Positions 11,654 to 25,432 of a stretch of 64,000 nucleotides of DNA are shown piece after piece. The DNA is from Asterella californica (lineage: Eukaryota; Streptophyta; Marchantiopsida; Marchantiales; Aytoniaceae), in assembly GCA_036924285.1 (NCBI GenBank), contig JAYKYS010000005.1, forward strand, positions 6,014,001 to 6,078,000, given 5' to 3'. The translations under genes and the position numbers were made by a program. Each line of letters begins with the position of its first letter. The first letter of the stretch is position 1. The notes under the pieces are model-generated. The model had not been told where the DNA came from. It did not search any database and was given only the letters and a program-made list of their open reading frames with translations.

Positions 11654-13511
11654 ATCCTTAGCGTTTGCGTTTTGTCCTACAGTATCTAATGTTTGTAATT
11701 GTCTGAGAAAAATATATAAAAACTTTTGGCATATTAAAACCTGATTTTGCGCTCGCACCCTTATTCCATCTAAATTTCTTATGATGAATATTTGCGCTAT
11801 TGCTTATTTCTGTCTATGCTATTTAAAACCCATTAAATTCAACCGTTTGCTTCACTTTTACTAATATTGTGATTTATTAAACCCTTTCATTTTAAATATT
11901 TCCTTCAACGAAATTATCATGTTTAAGCCACGGTCCCTTCAAATTCATATTAACTTTTCATTGAAACCAACATAAATAACTTTTGGAATAAACAACGAAA
12001 TGGAATTGTTTATTAGTACAAGTGAAGGGAAAAAGAAAGAGGAGATAAATAGTAAAACAGTTAAACCTGTATTATTTAATTACTAAAATGTTTTCCTTCG
12101 ATTCTTTTGATTCAATATTATTTTTATAGTAAATCAGAGCCGTTCTGTACTTTCACTTACTGATTTCTGTAGTCAATTACTAAGTTTAAAGAAGAACAGT
12201 GTTTAATTATGTATCATCTTATCAATGATATACCTTATGATCGGATAAAAAATGGATAAACGAAATTGGTGGTGTCTACGAGTTTGGGTATATTTTCTAA
12301 CAGCGAGATCTTCAAGGTAATTAGTGATGGATTTTCTTCTTGATAACCATATTACAACAAGATCCATGCACATTATCGACAACCCTATACTTCAGGTCGC
12401 TTATGTTAGGAGGTGCTAAATTATATAATTTATTATTTTATTTTCCTCAAGATGATCTTACAGGTGGAAATCGCAAACGATCTGATATATGCATATTATT
12501 TCACACATAACTCAAGTTAGATATTATAGAGTCTAACATCAAGAGAATACAAAGAGGAGGATGATAACTAAATATACTATTGCTGCAAACAATACCATTT
12601 TCTGATTGTCATCTAAGTGTCATATTTTGATGATATAATATCAGAATAAGAAGATATTATATCACCAAAAGTTTAACCAATTCTACATCGTCATTATTCT
12701 CAAGGAGAGACAACTTATAACTTGACTTGCCTTTTTTTTTTTCTCTAATATTAATATAATATGTATATGTTCTAACGGGTTGTTTTATCTCAAACTTGTC
12801 TTTTAGAAATATGTTCTCTTCATTTAGTACTAAGCCCATTTGGAAAATTCTTTCCGTATAGACAACACTGTTTTCTTTTCTTTAGTACAGAGTTGATAAT
12901 ATTAATGCATTCTCTCAAATGGTGGTATCCAAGTTTATAATAGCCGGTTGTTGAGGCAGTTCACATGGTCGCTCTGATCTCCTCCTCTCCTGATGAACAT
13001 TTGACAGACAACTGCACAGCACAGTTCTGGGTCGCTTGAGAGGTCTCCTGTTTCGCTTCAACAGCCACAAATTCTGTTCGTTTCAATTCTTATATGTTCG
13101 TGCACTGCTTCATGTTTTCTGCGTTAAACGTTTCGGCTTTTGACAACAACATTTAAGCAGCGTTTGAGGCGATACAAATGACATGAATGCCCTTCCTCGG
13201 TCATTACAGTGCGTTTGATGGCCCCCTTACTACTGAAACCACCTGAAAACCTGGATAATCAAGCTTCTTACCAAGAGTGGGTTATGAGCTCCACAGTCCT
13301 TTTGCCCTGTACAACGCGACTTTCCTTTCTTTCGCTCATTCGATAAACTCAAAGTGAAATATGACTTTCAGAGGACGATTACATGATAAGTCTTGTATTT
13401 ATTTCACTGGAGGTACATTGATCATAACAAGCAGTAATACTACTGGTCGATAAGCTCAACTTAATGCTAAATCTACACACTCCATCGGTGACTTTGATGC
13501 GATTTAGCACT

Positions 13512-13853
13512 CTATCGGAGACTTTGATGCACACTGCATTCACAGTCTGAACAGTCCGACTCGTCACCATTGTGCCATTCCACAGCATGAGATACTCGTT
13601 CGAATTTTTCGGTAAATTCTGGATCATCCGGTTCATGCCACGGTCCATCCGACTCCGAGTCCTTCGTTGTGGTGTTCATTGCGATCGCGGTCAATTCTGT
13701 GTCTCGCACGATCGCAGCATCGACTTCTTCTGCAATCTCACTGATAATATGTGACAGTGTACTCAATGTCGCAGTGATTTGGACCACTTGCTTTTCAATG
13801 CTGCGTAATCTTGCGGTCAAGCGACTCAAGGTGTTCTGGGTAATGCGATTCAT
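13512..13853 (-). CDS. Small coiled-coil ORF inside the MULE (113 aa)
   Basis: This minus-strand frame near the right end of the element starts at the ATG at 13853, preceded by a TTTTTGCAG that could be a splice acceptor. Residues 1-50 (MNRITQNTLSRLTARLRSIE onward) have heptad-spaced Leu, Ile and Val typical of a coiled coil. The second half is acidic and ends with a Cys/His-containing tail (DESDCSDCECSVH). I do not recognise a family. Its position and orientation, converging on the transposase, resemble an accessory gene such as mudrB, but there is no visible sequence similarity to support a shared function. It might also be an exon of a longer gene or a chance frame. Confidence 0.4.
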   Translation of the reverse strand: MNRITQNTLSRLTARLRSIEKQVVQITATLSTLSHIISEIAEEVDAAIVRDTELTAIAMNTTTKDSESDGPWHEPDDPEFTEKFERVSHAVEWHNGDESDCSDCECSVHQSLR

Positions 13854-13949
13854 TACTGCAAAAAGATACGAGAAGTTTTGAGTTAGTTATGGAGGATACA
13901 CAAGAGGGAGAGCTTTCACTGCCGACGATAAGTCCTGGAGTAGAAACAA

Positions 13950-14760
13950 CGTGAATGAGTTCAGGCCCTCAAGGAGCCGAATGGAGTTTGAGTGAGAGTT
14001 TTAGTCTTTCCGAACGTCTTCTCGTCGGCATCGGACTTGCGATCGAGAGAGTTGCACCACGTCGCCTTACCTGCACCACGTCGTCTTACCTGCCTGAAAT
14101 CAGTTTAAGCCATCCTGGAGAATGCTGGTTATCCTGAACTTCAACTTCGACCGGTTAGTGCAGGCGGGAATGAACGAGAAGAAATTCGTTAAACAAAACA
14201 AGTTAGCACAAACCAAGATCGATCGACAGTAGCACCTGCGAGTCTCGCGACAGTAGCACCTGTAAACCAAGCATCTCCCAACATACATGCGAGTCGAGTC
14301 TTGGCGTTACGAGACAGTTTCCAGTCCAGACGATCGTTTGCAGTCCAGGCGACTGCAATCGTTACGAATCGTGCAAGCTACAACGTGCAATCGTTTAGAG
14401 TCTGCGAGAAGCCTGCATCTTCGCACACCTGCGACGCGTTACCTTTCTCGTTCGAGAAATGAGTGCCAAGCACTAGCCAAGCCAAGCCAAGTACCTGCAA
14501 TCGAGAAATGAGCTACTTGCTCGAATGAGAAACTATCTACTTGCTGAGAATGAGAAACTAGCTACTTGCTCGAAGCTACTGCCGCTGCAAGTTACTAAAC
14601 TCTTTTTGAAATTTGTCGTCAAAGTTTCAGTTTGAAATTTTCCGTGTGAAACTTTTCCGTATCCGTTTGCGTTTGCGTTTGCGTTTGCGTTTCCGTTCAA
14701 AACATTTCCGTTCAACTCAACTCACGTCTCCGTCGTGCAAGTGAACATCGTCGCGAAGGA
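13950..14760 (-). repeat. GC-rich right arm of the MULE
   Basis: Irregular short repeats include GAGAAACTA-CTACTTGCT (about 14505-14575), CCAAGCCAAGCCAAG and a hexamer tract CGTTTG at 14664-14693 (four perfect units and one variant). By composition it matches the left arm at 5640-6480, probably as leader sequence for minus-strand transcription. Confidence 0.5.
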
Positions 14761-14827
14761 TGGGTCACAGTCGACACACATGTCACGCCATGGTTCATAG
14801 TAAGGGACCTACCTAGGATCGTAGGCG

Positions 14828-14864
14828 TGCTAATTAACTCGCGCGTGAGATTATCGCATTAATC
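14828..14864 (-). repeat. Right terminal inverted repeat of the MULE
   Basis: The reverse complement begins GATTAATGCGATAATCTCAC and matches the left end at 35 of 37 positions. Only one copy of the TCTCAC-GCGCG unit is present on this side. Confidence 0.85.
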
Positions 14865-16933
14865 AGTCAAAACATTGTCGTGATGTGAATCATTTTACAT
14901 TGTAAATAATTCAACTCTCTGTCTAGCGTTAGTCTCTCTGAGTAGAGTTGGGACCTCAGAGATGTCGACACTTGAGGATGTTATATATTTTGGGTCTTAG
15001 TAGGTTGATTTGTCATGTAGATAGGGCTTTAGTTCATGGGTTGTACTTACGTGTTGCCCATGCACGCTTTTAGCTGGTTTTAGTTTATTTTCAAGGCTAT
15101 GTGTCGTTCTAGGTAGTTTAGATTATACGTTGGCGCTTTAGGGGACTTGACGTGGTAGCATATGGGTTGAATTGAGTTACCAGGTAGTTTAAGGCACAAA
15201 ATGACAACCAAATGGAGCTATGAACTCCCATTGGTCCATTTTTGTCTTTTGTGAAACTCTAAGTTTAGAAACAGAGCTCTAGAGTGGATTTCAAGCAATT
15301 TGGTGAGGACACTTCGAAATCTGAGAGCACAGGGAGAGAGAGCTCGTCGTGCCAAGCACTGTCAGCGAAAAGTTTGATCGATTTGAGGCAATAAACAAGG
15401 AGTTATGGCTGATTGAAGTTCGATTTGTGTCAGAATTGTAGCATTTCTGTTCAATTTGGGGTTTTGAGTGTCATTTGCAGCAGAATTGAGGAAATCGCTT
15501 CAAACCTTCGTGGTGGTGTTCACTGTCAGCAGGGCTACGACTGTCTCCAAATTTTCATGTCAATTGAGTGAGTGAGTAATTCAGGGCGGTCGCTGAAGTA
15601 GAAGGGGTCCGAAAAGCTCTCAATCTGGAGCAGCAACTTTGGAGAGCGAGATCTGGAGTTCTGTGTGGAATCAGGAGGCCCAACTTCATAGGAGTGTTCA
15701 GCAAGCTGTGTACTGCAAATCCTGTAAGAATTTCCCAAAGTGATCGAGCCAATTCCCTGTTATAGGTCGGAATAGCTGTCTGGGTACCAAAAACTGCCGT
15801 AATTTCTCTACTCAGAAAGTTTCTGCTCATATCTTAGTGCTCTGAATTGATCTGAAGCTGAAATTTCGTATGTGTATCCAGGAGAACCTCATTTACATGT
15901 AGGAGGAGTTCTGAAGTCTGAACCTTCACATATTTCTCAACCCTGAGTGTCAAAGTTCGCCATCTGATCTTATCATTGCTAGTTAAGCCTGAACTTTGCT
16001 TCCTAAACATATCAGAAGAGCCTAGAGACCTATATGAGTGTTTTTCAGTATCACCTTGAGACCTGAAGCCTATCCTCTGAGTAAACCAACCCCAACCTGA
16101 AGCCCAACGCTTCCCTGAGTAGATTGAACACATCCTTCAAGCTCATATCACAGCCAGAAGGTTCGCCCTTCCCAAGAAGACTCTCAACCCGACAACGTGG
16201 AGGGGCTGGAGGGTCCCTTTTGGTGCGGACGTAAATTTGTGCCGCACCCGAAACGACTGAACAGCCGCATTATGCCAGTCGACCGGTGTAATTATATGGG
16301 CTATAGCAGATAACGTGAAGCTTGCGACCAAGGACTTGCCATCGTTCTTTGATTTAGATTCGGTCCACCACCGGTGCCCTCACCTGTGTCACAGAATTAA
16401 CTCTGAATTTATAAAGTCTAAAATAAAGACGATAAGCATAAAGTATAAATATCGACGATTTGCAAATGCATAGCAAAACTTTTGTTCGAAACTTGGAAAT
16501 TCTGTAAAATCTCTCAAGGTATCTCGTTTCTTATTAGAGTGTGTCAATGCAAAATAAGAAAAAAGCATAAGCAATATTGGATTTGTTGTTAGTAGATATT
16601 TTCAACTCAACTAGAGAAATATGCATCCAAAGCGGACCGTCGCGGGGAGGAAAAAGACAAGAGGAGAAGGCGTGGTGACGTTGGAAAAAACCAAAAGTCT
16701 TCTTCCTTGCATGCTGGATGAACTCCAGGAACTTTCGTTCGTTTAATATTATCAGAAATATATATATATACTAAGTAAGTATAAATAGTCAAAATATTTT
16801 ATAAAGTTATATGTTAGCCCATGCTTGGGAACACGTGGAGAGTAAGAAATAACCCATAAAGCTTGACCCGAGTGTCGCGCTTCAGAACGTACAAGTCCTG
16901 GAATCCGTATTCATTCATACATTAATATACACT

Positions 16934-16991
16934 GAGTTTAATTTAATCTCTAACCTTTCCTGCCGGAAGGGTTAGGTATTAAATTAAACTC
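16934..16991. repeat. Foldback sequence with 14-bp perfect outer stem
   Basis: GAGTTTAATTTAAT at 16934-16947 pairs exactly with 16978-16991. Further inward CTAACC pairs with GGTTAG, enclosing TTTCCTGCCGGAAG, so most of the 58 nt can fold. It resembles a very small MITE; no target duplication was verified. Confidence 0.7.
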
Positions 16992-19039
16992 TCTCTTTGC
17001 TCTAGTGTTACTCATCATGACATCAATGAGGGAATACAATTTATAAGTTCTAAAACTGGCTAAGTGGATAATTCGGAGTTGTAGCTTTGCTCTCTTGTTG
17101 TCGTGTCGTCTTGACTCTTGAGAAACCCTCGTAGGGCTTCCTCGTCATCTTCAAGAGAGACATTCATGTACATACGCTTCTAGTGGGGGCAATGTGGATT
17201 ATCATTCCTAAAGAAAGTGTAATGAATGGCTCAAGAGTTACCAGCTTTGGATGTAAAAGTGATTTCCACACAGAGTTTACACATTCACTTGAATGCTATA
17301 CTGTCTCAGTCATCTACACGAAACATAGTATTTTTGGAAAGCAATCATTAGCTTGTAGACACGGACGGAAAGTGAAAGATAAAGAATTTGGTTTTTTGTA
17401 CTTATTATATTAGAGGGAATGGAGTAGAATGTTATAATAGATTAACTCGGTCTGATTCTTGGTATCTAAGACTCGGTAATAAAATATACATCTCTTTCTC
17501 ATATGCAAGTATACTACCGATCATGTTTTTATTATGTCCATGATAATGCTTTTGATCCTTGTCCTTCATGCATTATCAGATCTACCAACATATGTATATA
17601 GAACTCTAATATAAAGCTATAACGTTTAAAATAGACTTAACTCTTAATTGATCTATGCTCCAGCCAACCTATAGCTAATGTAAATTTTTTCTTTGAAATC
17701 CAAGAGTGCATTTGTAGCAACGTAAATCACTCCTTGGAAAATGAGGTGAAGGAAGGTTCTATCTCGCTCCACAAACAAGATGCTAGATAGACATTCTCCT
17801 TGAAGAAAATATGCAAGTAAGCTGAAATATGAGAGATCAAGAATCTCTTCCTCCTGATGCAAAAAATCTTAGTGACAGTTTCAAATTCCTCATGGCTTGT
17901 GTCTTCAAAAGGGCATTCCCTGGAGAAAGCACAAAAAATTTAGTTGTGATAGACTCGAAATAAGCAAGAACTACGAGAAAACACATAATTTAATGCTATA
18001 ATGTATTTTTACTCTTAAGAATCTCAAGAAAATAAACAATCTGCTTTGTTTTGAGTTCTTTTTCTCACTTCGTCTCTTTCTCTTCACTCTTCTCTCCTGT
18101 CAGCTCTTAAGTTGCTATGAGGGAGAATGAGTTTCTCAACCTTACAACACCTTAAGTACACATTCCAGCAAGAAATGACCGTTCGGTTTTTTTCTCTCAG
18201 ACTGTTGATGTGAACATACCATAAGAAACTCTAAGTCAAGTTGAATCCACCGGATCTAAAGTTGCCATCTATACTTCTCCGGTAAGAGGATAATGTGAAC
18301 TAAAAGTATTGAACACAAAAAAACTCCAAAAATACTAAAAACTCTAAAATATTCAGCTATTTGAGCTAATTTCCACCAAATGCTTTTTTTTTTCTGATCT
18401 CTGATCTGAAACTGTTGTTGGAAATCTTAAATTGTGATGGATCTAGTAGTCCTTATAGTGCAAAGAGCTAAATCAAAGATGATGCATCGTATATAATGAA
18501 GAAAAAAATGTGAAAAATAAAGAAACGAGGAAAAGATTTATTCTTTGAAAAGGAAACAATTTGATTCAGAAATCATTTTTTATCTCAAAGTCACAAGTAA
18601 ATCAAATGAGGTAAACAAAAGATACAACCAAAGTCAATACGTGTAGATGATTTGATTCTTATGCATGACAATCATTAAAACGTCAATATTCTATCATTCA
18701 TAAGTTCTCTCAAAACTCATCTTATGTTGTAATAGATGTGTATGAAAATGTCATTTTTTCCATGTGAGTTAAACGATATTACATTGAAGCTATATGTAGC
18801 TGAATAACATGTTTAGTTGTTTAAGCAAAGAGAATGTTCAAGTTTATCTATTTGATTTTGTAGAAATATACTAGATGATGATAAAGATAAAGTATGTGAG
18901 GAGAGGATGGTACTTTTGATCAAAGAGAGATGTTAGTCGAGTAAGGAGGTTGACATCTATCATAAGATGTATAAGTTTAGAGGTAATGAATGTTTTGATG
19001 TAACTTGTTCCCTGGGCTGCAAAGAATCAAACAGTGAGA

Positions 19040-19345
19040 AGTAGATCATACTGGAAAAGATACTTAAGAAGATACTCGAGGGATCAAAAAATATTATTAA
19101 AATAATATAGAAAAAATACTTGAAAAAATACTCAAGATATCATAAAATATAATCAAGAGGTCAAAAGAGACACATAAAAAGCTAGTTGACAAATAAAAAA
19201 ATACCAGAGAGATAAAAAAAAATACTCGAAAGATATCCGAGAAGATAAGATATATACTCGAGAGATCATAAAATATATCTAACATCTCGAAGATACCCAA
19301 AAAGAAATACTTGAAAAGATACATGAAAAGATATCCAAGAGGTCA
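19040..19345. repeat. Degenerate short-unit repeat field (GATACTCGAGAGATC)
   Basis: Roughly a dozen imperfect copies of AAGATACTYGARAGATC and AAAAGATATCCAAGAGGTC, unit about 20-30 nt, with AT-rich spacers. The minus-strand open frame over this area (Phe/Ile/Ser-rich) is a by-product of the repeats. Confidence 0.6.
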
Positions 19346-21503
19346 GGTCAGAAAAGATACGCTAGAGGCAAAAAAGACAGATGGGAAAATATAACAAAAT
19401 ACAAAAATAATGATACACTAGACGTGGAAAAAGATACACGAGAAGATACTCTATGTATATACCGAAGATCATATGATAGGAGTACATGCGTGATAAGATA
19501 TGAAAAGATCACATCATAGAGCATGTCGTGTTGGTCGTCTTGGTGCATCGACACATGGAATGAAGTTGAAAGAGAATACTTTTCATATACGTTTTGGTAG
19601 GAATTGCAAAAGCAAGAAGTGTGCAAAGACTTGCAAAGAGTTAAGAATGGAGTTATGGGAACACCAACATGAGGATTGTTATATGTAGTATATGTTAAAG
19701 ATTTTAATTGTGAGACATATTCAAACAATGAATCAATAGTACATAGATAACTAGGTAATTTATGTTAGTAAAAGAAGATGAAATAACGCACTTGATTGAG
19801 GTTAGAAGCATTAGAACTGTCCTTTCTAAATAGTTGTGATATTGACTACCGATGACAGATGAGCAAATATGTAAGAGAGAGGTCTCAATCTAGCACAATC
19901 AGCTAAGACTTCGAAAGATTATGTGGAGCATCAAATTGTCTAGAGGCTAGACACTAGATTTCCTTTACTCGAGGAGAAAAAGGGACATTAAACATTTACT
20001 TCCCATATCATGTGCAACATTTTTTGGCACCTTCTTATATTATAAAGATTAGTTTTTAAAATATATTAAGATATTTATTATATAATTTAAATATTTTAAT
20101 ACTCTCTTCAAATAAAACTAATTATTATATCAATATAATAAATATTCTAAATTGATTATTTTAAATTCATATAAAATTAATACATATAATTTTTTGACTT
20201 GTAGTGCTAAATCTGTCGATTTGTCACTATATCGATTCGTTGTGTGAAAAAATATTGAAATCAAATTTGATATCTCAGCAAAAAGATCCACTTGTTACAA
20301 CCATATAACTTACATGTCAAAGATTGGATTCATCCTCATTATATTTGTGATGAGTTAGATTGTTCTCTCTAAATTACTTTTTTTGAATTTTAAAACTTTT
20401 TTTGTATTTTTCTTGTTATAATAAAAATTCATCTCAATAAAATTTTAATAGTCTTTATTATATTTTAACATTATATATATTATATATTTCTTTTTTTAGG
20501 GCCTATATTACACCGCACATGGTTTAATAAGAACGTTCGATTATCCCTCCGGGGTCCTTTAAACATATCATGAACGTGGACGTCTCTTCCTACCCTAGCA
20601 CTAGTGCAGTGTTCTAGTGTGAATACTAGAGATACTATAATGAGATTATCCTCAAAACTATGCTATATATATATGAACTCTATGCTAGAAGAAGAACTCT
20701 CTCGAGGTGCGAGATAATTAGTAGTACATGAGGTATAGAATTAATGTCTTTGACTTGACTCTATCATTGAAATACCTCTGTTTGAGTAATTTTTTTATCG
20801 CATGAGTTCAAGAAACATGAATTAGTGTTATTAACAATCAATGCACCTACAGTTAGTAACACCATCTCAACTGGACATAGCTGGTTGAAAGTATTGAAAT
20901 GTCATAGAAAATGCATTTGACTACAGACTACTAGGTATGGGTACCAACTTTTGTATTCCGTCTGTAACTTTCTTTTGTTGTCTTGCCTGCACAAGTGGGT
21001 ATCGATAACATCTAACATCTTTTCTGTTCCTTCATAACTTTCTTTTGTCGTCTTAAGGTAAATTAGTTTTTCTTAGTTGGAAAAAACTAATACAATGAAA
21101 TTCTTGAAAGTTTTATGAGTTGACTTTACTTGAAGGCCCAACGGGATTATTACTGGATCATACATCGGTTAGAGTCGTTAGACCTTCTCTCCTGGTATAA
21201 AAGGGTCTTAGCGAGAATATTCTCTCTAAATCTTTTTGAATTCAAAATTCTTTTTTTGAAAATTTTTTTCCTGGAAAACAGAAAAGCCTGAAATTTAACA
21301 GTTTCTGATGATGCTTGGATCAAAATGTATTACTTTTTAGTCGTTTTCTAATGCTACCTACCACGTCAAAAATGAAATTCAGAATTAGACGTTATGAAGA
21401 AGCGCAGTTTGCTCTGGATAATCCAGAGGTCCGTGTTTCACATCCGCAAACGTAAAAAAAGTTGAAAATTCTATATAACCCATACCCTAGGTATCAAGAA
21501 TGA

Positions 21504-21546
21504 TGGGGTCTTCCCATCCGTTTGCTATTCATTGGTTCGCGTTGCT
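21504..21546 (-). repeat. Shared 40-nt motif, copy 1
   Basis: The reverse complement reads AACGCGA, two variable bases, then CAATGAATAGCAAACGGATG and GGAAGACCC. A nearly identical block occurs on the plus strand at 55628-55670. About 28 consecutive bases are identical between the copies. Confidence 0.85.
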
Positions 21547-21877
21547 TCAGTATCAAGAAAGGGTTAACTTCACTTGCAGACTCGCTAAACTAAACCGCAC
21601 CACGTTTATCTTAACTAGTTTTTCACTCTCGCGCGGGTCGTTGAGGTTGGTAGTAAAAAACATTTCCTTGTATTGGCATCACTTTTGTATTTGTAAGTTG
21701 GTTTCCCCTACACAGTACAGTTTCCCTAAATTGGGGAGACGGGTAGCAAGCAAGCCTATACAATGTGGAGTTCCGGGTTTTTGATGTTTAGCATTCTTGA
21801 CATCATGACATAGAGTGACCATCGCATCAACTGGACTTTCTGCATCAGACCAAAACTATAGAAAAAGTAAGGTGATC

Positions 21878-22750
21878 CTAAACACGCTGCTCAGTGCAAT
21901 CGATACATTCGGAAAACTGAGATAATGTGACCCTCGTGCCATTCGTAGTTCGGAATCGTACATTTTTTCCACTTAAACTGTGGAAAACAGTTTCAAAAAT
22001 TGCGTGCAGTCTACCCCGTAGACACTTACATTCGAGCGGAGTCCCGCTAGATCCAAGGACGGATCCCAAGGCTCTCTAGATGAGCATGACCACCATACTA
22101 CCTGGAAGTCACGCCCCATACGTCTCAGTGCCGGATAGAACTGCGAAATTTATCTTCAACATTTCTCGCATGAACTTCCAATGCGTGACAGTCCAACGTT
22201 CCTTCAGCTCTCGAACATTGCTGAAATCACTTTCCTCGTCAAGCGTGTGGGACATGGAAGCGGACAAGGATCGATGACAAATTAAGGTTCCGTTCAAGCA
22301 GTTTGTCAAACATAAGGGGGCTGTCGAAGCCATTTTCCGCATATTCCCTCAAGAACACCTCGGCAGTTTTACGGATATTCTCGCGATCCATTCCCTGTAG
22401 GAGTTGATGCTAAACGTTTCTCACCGGAAGAAACGGAAGTGAAACCGAAAAGGATTCGTCACATGTCTTCTTGTTTGTTCTCAGCGATAAAATAACCACC
22501 TTGCTCTCTGAAAGGCATGAGGAGCTTTCACAATACGGACTGTACAGTGACTGGTGTGTAAAGCACTGAACAACAGGCTAAGTAACTTCCGCAACCTGCT
22601 AGATTCTAAGCGATAAAGTCCGAAGGCTGATACGAGAAGCGCAAGAGTCCTGAGGCCGGAAGACTTACCTCTCGTGACTTGAGCCAGCAGAACTTCGTTC
22701 TACTTCCGACACCCAAAGGAGCTTCAAGTGAACACGCGCGAAATCTAAAA
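21878..22750 (-). CDS. Possible exons of an unidentified minus-strand gene
   Basis: Three minus-strand segments look exon-like. At about 22740-22665, an acceptor (CCTTTTTAG) precedes a frame with HLKLLWVSEVERSSAGSSHE and ends at GAGAG|GTAAGT. At about 22400-22250, after CTACAG, a frame reads MDRENIRKTAEVFLREYAEN, then GFDSPLMFDKLLERNLNLSS. At about 22130-22035, after TTTCGCAG, a frame contains RRMGRDFQVVWWSCSSREPW and DPSLDLAGLRSN and meets GTAAGT. I recognise no family, and the donors joining the middle segment are not clear, so the order and phase are unproven. It lies directly downstream of the STEEP1-like gene on the same strand. Confidence 0.3.
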
Positions 22751-23321
22751 AGGATCTTTGAACACATACAGGCCCAACAACATGTTGCTGTCTTCGGCGC
22801 CTGCGGTGTGTACGGCTAACGCGAAGTCCCAAAACCCCAGCTCAGGTACCGATCTCTTGACTAACGACCCACGGGAAGTTTCGCACGACGAGATTTCACT
22901 GACTCATGTAAAGACATGCTGTGAAAACACCCAGAACAGGGTAACGAGTGAACTCATCCCCGGTGAAAGAAGTTTGGATGGTTTTCGGCTTATTCTAGGC
23001 GCACCTGGGTGACGAGTGTAGAAGGCGCCGCTTATGACCTAACACTACCGGCTCACGACAAAGAAACCTTGAGAGAAACAGAACAGTATTCCTCACCGGC
23101 TCCTTTTATGTACAGTAACTCAATGCAAACCACTGTCAATAAATGCAAACCATTTTCTTTCTCGTCACTGCCAATCATGAAGACAGTTCTTATGGTACAA
23201 AACAACAATTGACCTTTAACCGCCTCGCAAAACAGCCGGAAAGCTGGACGGACATAACAACGTAAGAGAAGGCGGGCCCAGCTGTGATAAACGTATTCCT
23301 GAGAGGAGAAGTTTATCGTGT

Positions 23322-25432
<2,111 letters not shown>

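Larger units (their letters stand above)
9562..13511. other. AT-rich MULE interior without genes
   Basis: About 4 kb with no supported coding region. Short frames (9911-10111, 11338-11520, 12657-12839) lack motifs. The stretch contains the repeats listed separately at 10720-10790, 10891-11028 and 11371-11653. Composition is far more AT-rich than either arm of the element, so it may be captured or inserted host DNA (inference). Confidence 0.5.
5547..14864. mobile_element. Mutator-like DNA transposon (MULE), about 9.3 kb
   Basis: Inverted ends define the element. The left 37 nt (5547-5583) match the reverse complement of 14828-14864 with two mismatches; the shared core is TCTCACGCGCGAGTTAATTA. 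Inside are a MULE-type transposase frame at 6514-9012 (plus) and a small ORF at 13512-13853 (minus), so transcription would converge as mudrA and mudrB do in maize MuDR. Both arms (5640-6480 and 13950-14760) are GC-richer and full of short repeats such as CATTCACGAGCGC, unlike the AT-rich interior at 9.7-13 kb. No 8-11 bp target-site duplication is visible (5538-5546 against 14865-14873 do not match), so the insertion is old, rearranged, or its exact ends differ by a few bases. Two nonsense codons suggest this copy is not autonomous. Confidence 0.75.
14865..21877. other. AT-rich intergenic region, no supported gene
   Basis: Seven kilobases with no convincing exon on either strand. 15300-16400 has mixed composition and minus-strand open frames without motifs. 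16194-16217 holds the inverted partner of the 5032 motif. 16934-16991 is a hairpin. 19040-19345 is a degenerate repeat field. 20000-20500 is extremely AT-rich. At 21140-21260 a TATAAAAGG lies in sequence that looks like a decayed LTR promoter, but no paired LTR was found. The frame at 21500-21784 overlaps the motif shared with 55628. Confidence 0.45.

Noticed and set aside
5538..14873. Target-site duplication of the MULE
   Set aside because: The 9-bp flanks (CTACTAGTG and AGTCAAAAC) do not match, nor do nearby offsets.
19097..19728. Phe/Ile/Ser-rich minus-strand frames
   Set aside because: They are by-products of AT-rich degenerate repeats, without motif or start context.
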